Source: Gordonia hirsuta DSM 44140 = NBRC 16056 (GTDB lineage: Bacteria > Actinomycetota > Actinomycetes > Mycobacteriales > Mycobacteriaceae). From it: a stretch of DNA of 34,770 nucleotides. A program made the translations under genes and the position numbers. The stretch spans positions 1 through 34,770 of the forward strand of contig NZ_BANT01000005.1 of the NCBI RefSeq assembly GCF_000333015.1, written 5' to 3'. Positions 23,001-32,531 of this stretch are shown here, in pieces (positions within the stretch are counted from its first letter, which is position 1; the number at the start of each line of letters is the position of its first letter). Under the pieces are notes generated by a model, which saw nothing but the letters and a program-made list of their open reading frames with translations, ran no database searches and was not told the origin of the DNA.

Positions 23001-23458
23001 GTCTCCGACAACAGGGTCGAGGACGGTTCCACCGGCAGGAGCAGACCGTAGTCGGCGATCAGCCGGCCGGCGTAGGCGTGGTAGGTGCTGACCTCGGCGT
23101 CGGCGCTGCGCAGGATCTGGGCCAGCTCGCCGCCGGGATCGAGGTCGAGCAGCGCCGCAGATCCGGCGAGCATCGACAGCCGGCGACGGATGCGGGCGCC
23201 GAGTTCGCTGGCGGCCTTGCGGGTGAAGGTCAACCCCAGGATCTCGTCGGGCGCCACCAGGCGGTTGGCCACCAGCCACACCACCCGCGAGGCCATCGTC
23301 TCGGTCTTTCCGGCACCGGCACCGGCGACCACCAGCATCGGTTCCAGCGGCGCCTCGATCACCTCGACCTGTTCGTCGGTGGGCGGCGGCAGTTCCAGCG
23401 CCGCGGCCAGGGTGCGGGCGGGGATGCGCCGGCCCGGACCGAGTGTGGGATCAGTCAT
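20096..23458 (-). CDS. adnB: AdnB, helicase-nuclease subunit of AdnAB
   Basis: A 1120-residue fusion of an N-terminal UvrD-like motor and C-terminal RecB-family nuclease. Motor motifs: Walker A AGAGAGKT (45-52), LLDEYQD, VGDPIQSIYGWRG and YVALTRAK. The nuclease part has FHAWVERRFG and the catalytic VVDWKTG segment, so both activities look intact. AdnAB is the mycobacterial-type double-strand-break resection machine, with AdnB as the main motor. The ATG at 23458 overlaps the adnA stop by eight bases, implying coupled translation and equal subunit amounts. Length is close to Rv3201c (about 1100). Confidence 0.94.
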   Translation of the reverse strand: MTDPTLGPGRRIPARTLAAALELPPPTDEQVEVIEAPLEPMLVVAGAGAGKTETMASRVVWLVANRLVAPDEILGLTFTRKAASELGARIRRRLSMLAGSAALLDLDPGGELAQILRSADAEVSTYHAYAGRLIADYGLLLPVEPSSTLLSETELWQLAFSVVTTWPHPLETTKVPAGVTETVLNLYSEMAEHLVDDDALLAAGSELYTLIDTLPRAARQRAEPSQTLRAIQAVIDERRRFLPLVQALRDRMREQGALDFGSQMSLAARLVTGRPEVVATERAGIKAVLLDEYQDTGHSQRLLLSALFGGAPSADRPPIAVTAVGDPIQSIYGWRGASAANLPRFADDFPRADGTPAPRRELLTSWRNCRGTLYLANEVSGQLRARGVPVSTLRPRDSAPDGTVRLALTETVADERAWIADHIEQAYQTRAADGAADVDRSPPTVAVLVRRNEDSAPLAAELEARGIPVEVVGIGGLLHVPEITDIVATLRLMADPMAGTAVMRLLTGARWQLGAADLAVLWRRARDLAAGDTTPVTGAVDTREALDEALAAALPTESVDAAGLGDALVDPGPADRYSAPGYARIRAFGQELERLRRRIGQPLPELVADVEQTIGVAVEAQLRARRMHGPITGREHLDAFAEYVAAYAERPGATLPGLLSFLDAAETVEKGLEAGQVEVAQDRVQILTVHAAKGLEWDIVAVPHLARGIFPSAKADTTWLGSARELPAQLRGDLADAGSGDEGFPPLHLAGLGDRKELETALTDHKDAIKARRLDEDRRLLYVALTRAKDTLLVSAHHWSDAGDKPRGGSEFYLELVELVIAGAQVQQGMSVDIDVPAPEDGAQNPMTAEPVTARWPVDRLGDRRPALIAAAEAVAAARAERALIAEPAAATDDPEILAWRGEVAALLAEREQSRAAQVDVELPAQLSVSQLVELGADQDAFAARLRRPVPFRPNPMARRGTAFHAWVERRFGATRLLDIDELPGAADESAVDNDLDVLRTAFLASPWADRTPLEVEVGFETELGSTVVRGRMDAVFADGDGFLVVDWKTGAVPERAGREALELQLAAYRVAWARLRGVALDRVRAAFVYVRHGYTLEPDNLPDAEQLGELLARSAQVIE

Positions 23459-26400
23459 CGCACACCGCCTTCCCGCGCAGCTGGGCCGGGCAACTGGCCG
23501 CCAGCCCGCAGTGCGCGCACCCGGGATTGACCGTGGCGACGAAGCGCGGGCCGACGCTGGCCCGGGCGGCCGCGCGCACCACCGAGATCCATTCGTCGAC
23601 CCGTTCGGGGGTGAGTGGTTCCTGCACCCGCTGGGCGGCACCGGAGGTCCGGTTGGCGTTGGCCACATAGACCAGCCGGCCACCGCCGGTGGGGCCCGGG
23701 GCGATCCCTTCGGCTCCGCCCAGCAGCAGCGCCAGCTGGTAGGCGGCCAGCTGCGGATGCTCGGCGGCATCGGCGGCGGTGATCACGGATTTGCCGGTCT
23801 TCACGTCGATCACCACCGGCCGGCCGAGATCGTCGGTCTCCAGCCGGTCGATGCGCCCCTTGAGTTTGACGGGAAGCTCGGCCGTGTCGTCGTCGCCGGT
23901 GCTCTCCCCCGGGACCATCGCCTCCACGCCGACTTCGACGGCGGCTTCGCGCAGCTCCTGGCGGGAGTAGTCGAGCCAGTCCCGGAAGTTGGTGAGCATC
24001 GCTTCGGCCCGGTGCAGTTCGCGGTCGCCGTACCAGGGCGCCTGGGTCGCCACCCGGTTCCAGATCTCGTGCAGTGCCCGGGTCACCTCATCGTGATCGA
24101 GCTGCCCGGCGATGGCCTGCACCAGGGTGTGCACCACGGTGCCGGTGACGGCCTGTTCGGCGTCGCCGTCACGTCCGCCGTGCCGTTCGAACATCCAGCG
24201 CAGCGAGCAGTTGGTCAGTGATTCGACGTTCGACGGCGACAGGGTCCGCGGCCCGGATTCGGGCAACCACAGCGGGGCGTCGGTGGACGGATCGGACAGG
24301 CCGTACCACTCGTGCGGTGCGGCGGCCGGGACGTCGGCGTCGGCCAGCTCGGCCAGCAGCTGTGCGGCGGCGGTGCGCCGCTCGGGCGAGGTGTCCGGGT
24401 CGGTCAGGGCCGCGCGCAGTTCGGCGACCATTGACGGCAGCGACAGCAGCCGGCGCAGACCGCCATCGAGCGGGATCTCGTCGGCGGTCTCGCCGTGCCG
24501 GTCGGCGTCGGTGCCGTAGCCGCCGAGCGCATCGGCGATCTCCGGAATGAACCGGGACGGCGACGCGTCCCCGGTACCGTCCTCGACCGCGGTGATCAGG
24601 AGCTCGCTGCGGGCACGGGTGCAGGCCACCAGCAGCAGACGGCGCTCGTCGGCGACCAGCTGCGCACCGCGGGACACCGTGTCGAGGGCCTCGGCGTCGA
24701 TACCGTCGAGCAGGTCGACCAGTGCCGGGGTGCCCAGGACACTGCCCCGGCTGCGCAGGGACGGCCACAGCCCGTCCAGTACGCCGGCCACCGCCACGAC
24801 CTCCCATTCGCGGCCGGCCGCCGAATGAGCCGACAACAGTTGCACCGCGTCGACGCCGGCGGTCGGGGTCCGCGACTCCCGGGGGATCTGCAGCTGCCCG
24901 AGGTAGTGCAGGAATCCGTCCAGGCCGCCGGCGGGCAGATTGTCGGTGTAGGCGGCGGCCGCCTCGAACAGGGCCAGCATCGCGTCCAGATCCCGGTCGG
25001 CCTGCTGACCGGACCGGTCCCCGCGCAGGGAGCGAGCCAGCCAGGTGCGTTCGAGCCCGGACCGCTGCCAGGCCCGCCAGAGGGTCTCCTCCACCCCGAC
25101 CCCCGCCCGATCGGCGTCACGGGCGGCCCCGACCACCGCCAGGGTGCGGGTCAGCGGCTCGGCCTCGAAGTCACTGAGTTCGGCCAGATAGGGTGCGGCT
25201 CGCTCCGGGTCGGCGAGCAGGCTCGCCAGGGTGCTCAGCGAATCGGGGGCGTCGAGCAGTTTCTGGTCTTCGTGCACACGGCGGATTCCCCGTCGCAGCC
25301 GACGCAGCCGGCCGGGATCGGCCGCACCGATCGGCCCGGACAGCAGTGTCAGCACCTGCTCGGCTTCCAGCGGTTCGGTCGAGGATGCGGCCGCCAGCGC
25401 CAAGGACATCGCCTCCACGGCGCGTTGCCGGTGCAGCGGCAGATCGCTGGTCGGGGTCACCACCGGCACGCCCGCCGAGGAGAAGGCGCGCCGCAGCGCC
25501 GGCAGCGCCCGCGGCACCGACCGGACGATCACCGCCATCTCCTGCCACGGCACCCCGTCGAACAGGTGCGCCCGGCGCAGCAGGTCGGCGACGGCGGTGG
25601 CCTCCTTGGCCGGTGACGAGAACACCCGGACCGCGGCGTGGCCGGGCCCGGGCGCCGGTTCCGGCTGCGGTGCACTACGTGCCCCGGGCAGCCGCGACAC
25701 CAACCCCGCCGCGACGGCGCCGATCTGGCCGGCGCTGCGCCAGCCCTGCGTGAGCATCATGTCGCGGCCGGCAGGCAGCTCGGTGAAGAACCGGGGACTG
25801 GCGCCGCGGAAGGAGTAGATCGACTGGTCCGGGTCACCGGCGATCACCACCAGGTCGGCCCCGGTGCCGATGGCCTGGATCAGGTGGGCGGCCTGCGGGT
25901 CCAGGTGCTGGGCGTCGTCGATCAGGAGATACCGGATGCGCGCCCGCTGTTCGGCGAGGAGTTCGGGGTTCAGTGCGAAAGCCGACAGTGCCGAGCCGAC
26001 CAGCTCGGCGGCATCGACGGCCTGCGGTCCGGCTTCGGGGGCGTCGACGCCGACCGCGCCGCGCAGCAGCATCGTCTGCTCGTATTGGGCGAAGGCCCGC
26101 CCGGCGGCCACCCATTCGGGGCGGTCGTGCCGTCGACCGAGGGCGGTCAGATCCTCCGGTCCCAGGCCGCGCTCGGTGGCCCGCATCAGCAGATCGCGCA
26201 GGGCCTGGGCGAAACCGTCGGTGTTCAGGGCCGGTCGCAGCGCAGGCGGCCAGTAGTCGGCGCCGTCGTCCAGATCCCCGGCCAGCAGCTCCCGCAGGAT
26301 CACATCCTGCTCGGACCCGGTGATCAGCCGGGGCGGTGGATTGCCGGCCGCCGACGTCTGCAGCCGCAGAACCGCGAAGGCATACGAGTGCACCGTGCGC

Positions 26401-26747
26401 ACCAGCGGTTCACGCAGCGCGGCAGCCGCGCCGGTCCCGGGACGTCCGGCCAGCACGCGGCGGGTGATCTCGGTGCGAACGGCCGTCGCCGAGCGCCGGT
26501 TCGCGGTGAGCACGAGCACCGATTCGGGATCGACGCCGTCGTCGAGCAGCCGCGCGACGGCGACGTCGACCAACAGCGAGGTCTTTCCGGTGCCCGGACC
26601 GCCGCGGACGCGGTACGGCCGCCACGGCTGCTCCGGATCGAAGCGGTGTTCGGTGGTCAGCAGGGCGCGCGCCGAGTCCGGCCAGCGGCGCGACGGCAGC
26701 GGAGAACTCGCCGGGGAGGCGATCAGCCGGGTCGTCGCGGTAACCAT
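23451..26747 (-). CDS. adnA: AdnA, helicase-nuclease subunit of AdnAB
   Basis: A 1098-residue partner of AdnB. The motor has Walker A GGPGTGKT (49-56), a Walker B variant LLIDDAQHL (Asp-Asp instead of Asp-Glu), GDPDQSIYSFRG and VACTRAR. The C-terminal nuclease carries GRIDRLE and VVIDVKTGK, so catalytic acid and lysine are present. Four cysteines fit an iron-sulfur nuclease of the AddB/Cas4 kind: one in TNCSLRW before the domain, and three at the C-terminus spaced CxxCx5C (GCAHCGLAASC). The ATG at 26747 has no clear ribosome site. It is divergent from the LipV-like hydrolase. Confidence 0.94.
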   Translation of the reverse strand: MVTATTRLIASPASSPLPSRRWPDSARALLTTEHRFDPEQPWRPYRVRGGPGTGKTSLLVDVAVARLLDDGVDPESVLVLTANRRSATAVRTEITRRVLAGRPGTGAAAALREPLVRTVHSYAFAVLRLQTSAAGNPPPRLITGSEQDVILRELLAGDLDDGADYWPPALRPALNTDGFAQALRDLLMRATERGLGPEDLTALGRRHDRPEWVAAGRAFAQYEQTMLLRGAVGVDAPEAGPQAVDAAELVGSALSAFALNPELLAEQRARIRYLLIDDAQHLDPQAAHLIQAIGTGADLVVIAGDPDQSIYSFRGASPRFFTELPAGRDMMLTQGWRSAGQIGAVAAGLVSRLPGARSAPQPEPAPGPGHAAVRVFSSPAKEATAVADLLRRAHLFDGVPWQEMAVIVRSVPRALPALRRAFSSAGVPVVTPTSDLPLHRQRAVEAMSLALAAASSTEPLEAEQVLTLLSGPIGAADPGRLRRLRRGIRRVHEDQKLLDAPDSLSTLASLLADPERAAPYLAELSDFEAEPLTRTLAVVGAARDADRAGVGVEETLWRAWQRSGLERTWLARSLRGDRSGQQADRDLDAMLALFEAAAAYTDNLPAGGLDGFLHYLGQLQIPRESRTPTAGVDAVQLLSAHSAAGREWEVVAVAGVLDGLWPSLRSRGSVLGTPALVDLLDGIDAEALDTVSRGAQLVADERRLLLVACTRARSELLITAVEDGTGDASPSRFIPEIADALGGYGTDADRHGETADEIPLDGGLRRLLSLPSMVAELRAALTDPDTSPERRTAAAQLLAELADADVPAAAPHEWYGLSDPSTDAPLWLPESGPRTLSPSNVESLTNCSLRWMFERHGGRDGDAEQAVTGTVVHTLVQAIAGQLDHDEVTRALHEIWNRVATQAPWYGDRELHRAEAMLTNFRDWLDYSRQELREAAVEVGVEAMVPGESTGDDDTAELPVKLKGRIDRLETDDLGRPVVIDVKTGKSVITAADAAEHPQLAAYQLALLLGGAEGIAPGPTGGGRLVYVANANRTSGAAQRVQEPLTPERVDEWISVVRAAARASVGPRFVATVNPGCAHCGLAASCPAQLRGKAVCDD

Positions 26748-26823
26748 GTGCCCATGGAAGCACGAGCCCCTGACAATCCGGGCAGGCCCCTACCGGCGGC
26801 CGTGGAGCGTCGGTCGGGGCCGA

Positions 26824-26829
26824 TACGCT
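26824..26829 (+). promoter_or_regulatory. -10 box for leaderless hydrolase gene
   Basis: TACGCT, seven bases before the ATG at 26837, no Shine-Dalgarno sequence. The same hexamer and spacing occur before tetR at 31463. Confidence 0.5.
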
Positions 26830-26836
26830 GGCGGCC

Positions 26837-27622
26837 ATGATCCCCGCGCTGCACACGCACCTGTTCGGTCCCGCCGACGCCCCGACGGTACTCGCGTTGC
26901 ACGGGCTGACCGGGCACGGCAAGCGGTGGGGCCGGCTGGCCGACGAGCAGTTGCCGGGAGTCCGGGTCCTGGCCCCGGACCTGCTCGGTCACGGGCATTC
27001 GCCGTGGACGCCGCCGTGGTCGATCGAGGCGCACGCCGCCGCCGCTGCGGCCGTCGTCGACCAGCAGGTGCCTGCCGCGCGCCGGCCGGTGGTGGTGCTG
27101 GCGCATTCCTTCGGCAGCGCCGTGGCCCTGCACCTGGCTCATCAGCGGCCCGATCTGGTGCGCGCCCTGGTGTTGCTGGATCCGGCGCAGGGTCTGGATC
27201 CGGCGTTCGCGCTGGCGATGGCGCAGGCGTCGGTGGCTCACTGGGGATACGACGATCCCGAGTCCGCACGGGCTGCCAAGCGCGCCGAGGGATGGGCGGC
27301 GGTCCCGGCACCCATCCTGTCCGGCGAGTTGACCGAACACCTGATCCCCCACGGCGACCGCGTCGCCTGGCGCGTCTGCCTGCCGGCCGCGGCCACCGCC
27401 TGGAGCGAGATGGCCCGCCCGGCACAGCTGCCGCCGGCCGGGGTGCCCACGCGCGTGGTGATCGCCGAGCGCGTGCAGCCGCCGTTCGTCACCGCCGACT
27501 TCGTCGATCGGTGCACCGCCGAACTGGGCGACCAGGTGCGCTTTCACCGTGTCGACACCGAGCACATGGTGCCGTATCTGGCGCCGGAGCTGGTCGGCGA
27601 ACTGGTTCGCGAGGTGCTCTGA
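26837..27622 (+). CDS. Alpha/beta hydrolase (LipV-like)
   Basis: A 261-residue alpha/beta-hydrolase in the position of lipV (Rv3203). It has the oxyanion segment LHGLTGHGKRW near residues 21-31, the nucleophile elbow AHSFG with Ser91 (first Gly of GxSxG replaced by Ala), and the catalytic histidine His243 in TEHMVPY. The acidic member is less clear. No signal peptide, so cytoplasmic; likely an esterase or lipase, substrate unknown. The next gene starts one base after its stop, so the two form an operon. Confidence 0.88.
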   Translation: MIPALHTHLFGPADAPTVLALHGLTGHGKRWGRLADEQLPGVRVLAPDLLGHGHSPWTPPWSIEAHAAAAAAVVDQQVPAARRPVVVLAHSFGSAVALHLAHQRPDLVRALVLLDPAQGLDPAFALAMAQASVAHWGYDDPESARAAKRAEGWAAVPAPILSGELTEHLIPHGDRVAWRVCLPAAATAWSEMARPAQLPPAGVPTRVVIAERVQPPFVTADFVDRCTAELGDQVRFHRVDTEHMVPYLAPELVGELVREVL

Positions 27623-27623
27623 C

Positions 27624-27914
27624 ATGGCCAAGGTCACCGATACGCAGGTGGAGCTGGTGCGCGAGCTGATCACCGCGATCCCGCCCGGCAAGGTGTCGAC
27701 CTACGGTGACCTGGCCGAGCAGGCAGACCTGTCCAGCCCGCGGATCGTCGGATGGATCCTGCGCACCGACGGCGCCGACCTGCCGTGGCATCGGGTGATC
27801 GCCGCGTCCGGGAGACCTGCGGTGCATAAAGCCTCCCGGCAGCTGGAGTTGCTGCGCGCCGAAGGGGTCCCGATCGTCGACGGCCGGGTCCTGCTGGCCC
27901 GCTGCCGACTCTGA
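27624..27914 (+). CDS. Alkyltransferase-like protein (ATL), MGMT family
   Basis: A 96-residue protein with the DNA-binding domain of O6-alkylguanine-DNA alkyltransferases, equivalent to Rv3204. The active-site motif reads PWHRVI: Trp55 replaces the alkyl-accepting cysteine of PCHRVI, which defines the ATL group. ATLs bind O6-alkylguanine without repairing it and recruit nucleotide excision repair. Other conserved parts are GKVSTYGDLA (22-31) and the arginine-finger stretch SSPRIVGWIL. ATG at 27624 follows the hydrolase stop by one base. Confidence 0.92.
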   Translation: MAKVTDTQVELVRELITAIPPGKVSTYGDLAEQADLSSPRIVGWILRTDGADLPWHRVIAASGRPAVHKASRQLELLRAEGVPIVDGRVLLARCRL

Positions 27915-27976
27915 GCGACCCGCTCCGGTCTCCCAGCTGCGCTGCCGGCACGACTCCCCCGGCACTGCCGTCACCT

Positions 27977-28108
27977 CTGAACAGACGCGGCACTCATTCA
28001 CCAGACGCGGCACTCATTCCGCAGACGCGGCACTCGGCCACAGGCGCGGCCCTCGCGGGGGCCGCGTTCGTCACGAGCGCCGCGTTTACCGACGAAGGCC
28101 GCGTTCAG
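27977..28108. repeat. 132-bp array of direct and inverted GACGCGGC repeats
   Basis: Between convergent stop codons (27914 and 28207) are four direct copies of a CAGACGCGGCACTC-type unit starting at 27982, 28002, 28022 and 28041 (period 20, 20, 19). They are followed by three inverted copies of GCCGCGTT at 28061, 28079 and 28098. The array is bracketed by CTGAAC (27977-27982) and GTTCAG (28103-28108), exact complements. At the centre, CGCGGCCC (28045-28052) pairs with GGGCCGCG (28059-28066) across six bases. The remaining bases to 28206 show only a doubled ACTAGCC (28180 and 28190). The array could fold as a long branched hairpin or bind a protein. Role unknown. Confidence 0.85.
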
Positions 28109-28206
28109 CGTGGCTTCACGCCGGCGGTGACGGGCCGGCGACCTCGGCGGGTTCCAGCGCCCGCCGCACCGCGCCGCCACTAGCCGAAACTAGCCACCGG
28201 TAACCG

Positions 28207-29067
28207 TCAGACGAGCATCCGCACCAGGTCGACCACCCGCATCAGCCCGGGCAGTGCACCGGCGGTCGAACGCGGATGCAGAGCATGCACCGCGAGCCGG
28301 AACATCGTGGCGCGCAACAGCATCTGCGGCCACTCGGGATAGTCCGACCAGCGTTCGATCAGTTCGTCGTCGGCTCCACCCCAGGCCAGAGCGTCGACCA
28401 CGATGACCGCCGAGGCCCAGGCCGCGGGCCGCCAGTACGGCACGATGTCGGTGATCGCCGGGGCTGCGGCACCGGCGAAAAGCACCGTGCCGAACAGGTC
28501 GCCGTGCACCACCTGCGGCGAAGCGCTGACCGGGCGGCGCAGCCCAGCGAGCATCTTCAACGCGGCCAGCGGCGCCTCGGCCTCCTCATCGGCCGGTTCC
28601 ACATCCATCCCGGCGGCCCGGGCCGAACGCAGCGGCACGTCCTCCCAGGCGGCGCGGTCGGCAGCGTTGAACACGTCCACGTCGTTGAACGGCGGAGCCG
28701 GCGGCTGCAGCAGAAAGCGCGGTCGTTCCAGCTTGGCCAGGGCGGCGTGCAGGCGGTCGGCCACGGCGAGCACCTCGTCGTGCCGCGGTTCGGGGCTACC
28801 GGCCACATAGGTATCGGCCCGCCACCCGGACACCACGTAGCGGCCGTCGGAGGCGCGGATCGGCCGAGCGATCCGCATCCCCTCCACATACAGGTTCTCC
28901 CGGGCACTGGCCGACCACGCGGCGCGGGCCCGATCGGGCACCAGCGACAGCACCACTTCGCCCACGCGCCAACCGACCACACCGGCACCGTCCATGGCGA
29001 TCGGCGGATGCGCGGTCAGACCGAAGGTGGTCAGCACCTGTTCCGGTGGCGCAACATTGAAGGTCAC
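28207..29067 (-). CDS. TIGR02569 family actinobacterial protein
   Basis: A 286-residue soluble protein equivalent to Rv3205c. Family resemblance rests on gene position and segments such as GWRADTY and the kinase-like VVHGDLFGTVLF followed by AITDIVPYWRP, which recalls the catalytic loop and metal site of aminoglycoside-phosphotransferase-fold proteins. The frame is open to 29106, but the GTG at 29067 (protein starting VTFNVAPPEQ) has TAATCT seven bases upstream, so I take it as a leaderless start. Activity unknown. Confidence 0.78.
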   Translation of the reverse strand: MTFNVAPPEQVLTTFGLTAHPPIAMDGAGVVGWRVGEVVLSLVPDRARAAWSASARENLYVEGMRIARPIRASDGRYVVSGWRADTYVAGSPEPRHDEVLAVADRLHAALAKLERPRFLLQPPAPPFNDVDVFNAADRAAWEDVPLRSARAAGMDVEPADEEAEAPLAALKMLAGLRRPVSASPQVVHGDLFGTVLFAGAAAPAITDIVPYWRPAAWASAVIVVDALAWGGADDELIERWSDYPEWPQMLLRATMFRLAVHALHPRSTAGALPGLMRVVDLVRMLV

Positions 29068-29074
29068 CCAGCCG

Positions 29075-29080
29075 AGATTA
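29075..29080 (-). promoter_or_regulatory. -10 box for the TIGR02569 gene
   Basis: TAATCT on the minus strand, seven bases from the GTG at 29067, close to the TATAAT consensus. It decides the start over the upstream alternatives. Confidence 0.55.
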
Positions 29081-29087
29081 CCTATCA

Positions 29088-29174
29088 CCTGCCGGTTCCC
29101 GGCCACGCCACACCGACCCGATGTTCCTCTGCGACGACGATCCCGGTCACCGCGGCCCGGCCCTCACCGGCAGG
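29088..29174. repeat. Spaced 9-bp inverted repeat between moeZ and TIGR02569
   Basis: CCTGCCGGT (29088-29096) and ACCGGCAGG (29166-29174) are exact complements 69 bases apart. The first copy sits between the -10 and -35 zone of the TIGR02569 promoter; the second is close to the moeZ stop codon. It could be paired operators or part of a moeZ terminator structure. Confidence 0.35.
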
Positions 29175-29191
29175 ACCGGCCCCTGACCGGG

Positions 29192-30363
29192 TCAGTACAT
29201 CGGCAGATCCGGGTCGACGTCCCGGCCCCAGGCAGCGATACCGCCCGCCAGGTGCACCACCTGGCCCAGTCCGGCGCGCCGCAGCGCCGCCAGCGCCTGC
29301 GCCGACCGGATCCCGGTCTTGCAGTAGAGCACCACCCGCTCCTGGTGCGGGATCTCGCCCAGCCGCGCCCCGGAGGTGATGTCGCCGCTGGGGATCAGCC
29401 GGGCACCGGGCAGTGCCACGATCTCGAACTCGACCGCCTCGCGCACATCGATCAGCACCGGGGGCGCCGGACCGGCCAGTTCCTCGGCCAGTTGCTGCGG
29501 GGAGAGGGCATCGGCGGCGTCGATCACGGGCTCATCGTCGTTCCCGATCCCGCAGAACGCCTCGTAGTCGATCAGGCCGGTGATCGGGCGGCGCTGCGGA
29601 TCCCGGCCGAACCGGACCGTTCGCATCGTCATGCGCAGCGCGTCGTAGATCAGCAGCCGGCCCAGCAGGGTGTCGCCGATCCCGCAGATCAGCTTCACCG
29701 CCTCGGTGCCCATCAGTGAGCCGATGGTGCCGCACAGCAGGCCCAGCACTCCGCCTTCAGCGCACGAGGGCACCAGTCCGGCCGGCGGCGGCTGCGGGTA
29801 CAGATCGCGGTAGTTCAGGCCCCGATCGTCGGGGGCGGCCTCCCAGAACACGCTGACCTGCCCGTCGAAGCGGAAGATCGAACCCCACACATAGGGTTTT
29901 CCGGCCAGCGCGGCGGCGTCGTTCACCAGATACCGGGTGGCGAAATTGTCGGTGCCGTCGACGATGAGGTCGTAGCCGGAGAACAGGTCGACCGCGTTCT
30001 CGGACGTCAGCTGGACGTCGTGGCGCTGCACCCGCACCGACGGGTTGACGGCGGCGATCGCATCGGCCGCCGAGTCCGTTTTGAGGCGGCCCACATCGGC
30101 GACTCCGTGAATGATCTGCCGTTGCAGATTCGACTCGTCGACCACATCGAAGTCGACGATGCCCAGGGTGCCGACACCGGCGGCAGCCAGATACAGCAGC
30201 GTCGGCGATCCCAGTCCGCCGCCGCCCATCACCAGCACCCGCGCATTCTTCAGCCGGCGCTGACCGAGGGTGCCCACGTCCGGCATGATCAGGTGCCGGC
30301 TGTAGCGGGCGATCTCCGCCGCCGTCAGCTCGTCACCGGGTTCCACCAGCGGCGGCAGCGGGG

Positions 30364-30367
<4 letters not shown>
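29192..30367 (-). CDS. moeZ: MoeZ, adenylyltransferase/sulfurtransferase
   Basis: A 391-residue fusion of a ThiF/MoeB-type E1 domain and a C-terminal rhodanese, matching MoeZ (392 residues in M. tuberculosis). The E1 part has the ATP loop MGGGGLGSP (47-55), the DGTDNFATR segment (137-145) and Cys202. The rhodanese has its persulfide cysteine Cys349 in YCKTGIRS. MoeZ adenylates the C-terminus of sulfur-carrier proteins and transfers sulfur to make thiocarboxylates for molybdopterin, thiamine-type and CysO cysteine pathways. The ATG at 30367 overlaps the stop of the DUF3152 gene as ATGA, so they are one operon. The frame is open to 30511 but that part lies inside the upstream gene. Confidence 0.95.
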
Positions 30368-32189
<1,822 letters not shown>

Positions 32190-32195
32190 GCCCGC

Positions 32196-32227
32196 CAGTC
32201 AGCCGGACCCGACAGTCAGCCGGACCC
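32196..32227. repeat. 15-bp direct repeat between tetR and DUF3107
   Basis: CAGTCAGCCGGACCC occurs at 32196-32210 and again at 32213-32227, two bases apart, in the gap between convergent stop codons. It looks like a recent tandem duplication. No convincing terminator hairpin is visible in this gap. Confidence 0.7.
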
Positions 32228-32266
32228 CGCGCAGGCAGGGCCCGTTGACCGGGGTTCGACGGTGAT

Positions 32267-32500
32267 TCAGGCGGCGCCGAATCCGACGCGCCGGCTCTCG
32301 GCGCTGCCGACCTCGACGTAGGCGATCTTCGCCGCGGGCACCAGCACGCGCGAGCCCTTCTCGTCGGTCAGCTCCAGCACTCCGTCGCCGGAGGCCAGGG
32401 CCGTGGTCACCGTCTTGTAGACCTTGTCCGCGTCGTCCTTGGACGTCAGCGACAGTTCACGGGGGCTGTTCTCGATGCCGATCTTGACCTCAACGCTCAT
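32267..32500 (-). CDS. DUF3107 family protein
   Basis: A 77-residue protein matching DUF3107 (Rv3208A, TB9.4) from its start MSVEVKIGIENSPRELSL through LVPAAKIAYVEVG. It is small, soluble and probably of ATP-binding or beta-rich fold; function is not established. The open frame extends eight codons upstream, but the ATG at 32500 gives the family start and has TACGAT eight bases before it. It is convergent with tetR and follows the ferritin-like gene. Confidence 0.9.
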   Translation of the reverse strand: MSVEVKIGIENSPRELSLTSKDDADKVYKTVTTALASGDGVLELTDEKGSRVLVPAAKIAYVEVGSAESRRVGFGAA

Positions 32501-32508
32501 GAGCACCG

Positions 32509-32514
32509 ATCGTA
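32509..32514 (-). promoter_or_regulatory. -10 box for DUF3107 gene
   Basis: TACGAT on the minus strand, eight bases from the ATG at 32500; no Shine-Dalgarno sequence. Confidence 0.45.
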
Positions 32515-32531
32515 CCCGGCGCACACCGCGG

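Noticed and set aside
17621..23530. A 1969-codon open frame on the plus strand, antisense to nudC, the channel gene and adnB
   Set aside because: It is rich in Arg, Gly, Gln and His with no domain, and follows the codon phase of the minus-strand genes. GC-rich third positions remove stop codons on the antisense strand.
27977..28108. The repeat array as a CRISPR
   Set aside because: Units are about 20 bases with almost no spacers, three are inverted, and no cas gene is nearby.
27998..28180. Short frames through the repeat array as genes
   Set aside because: The peptides simply translate the repeat unit and have no ribosome site.
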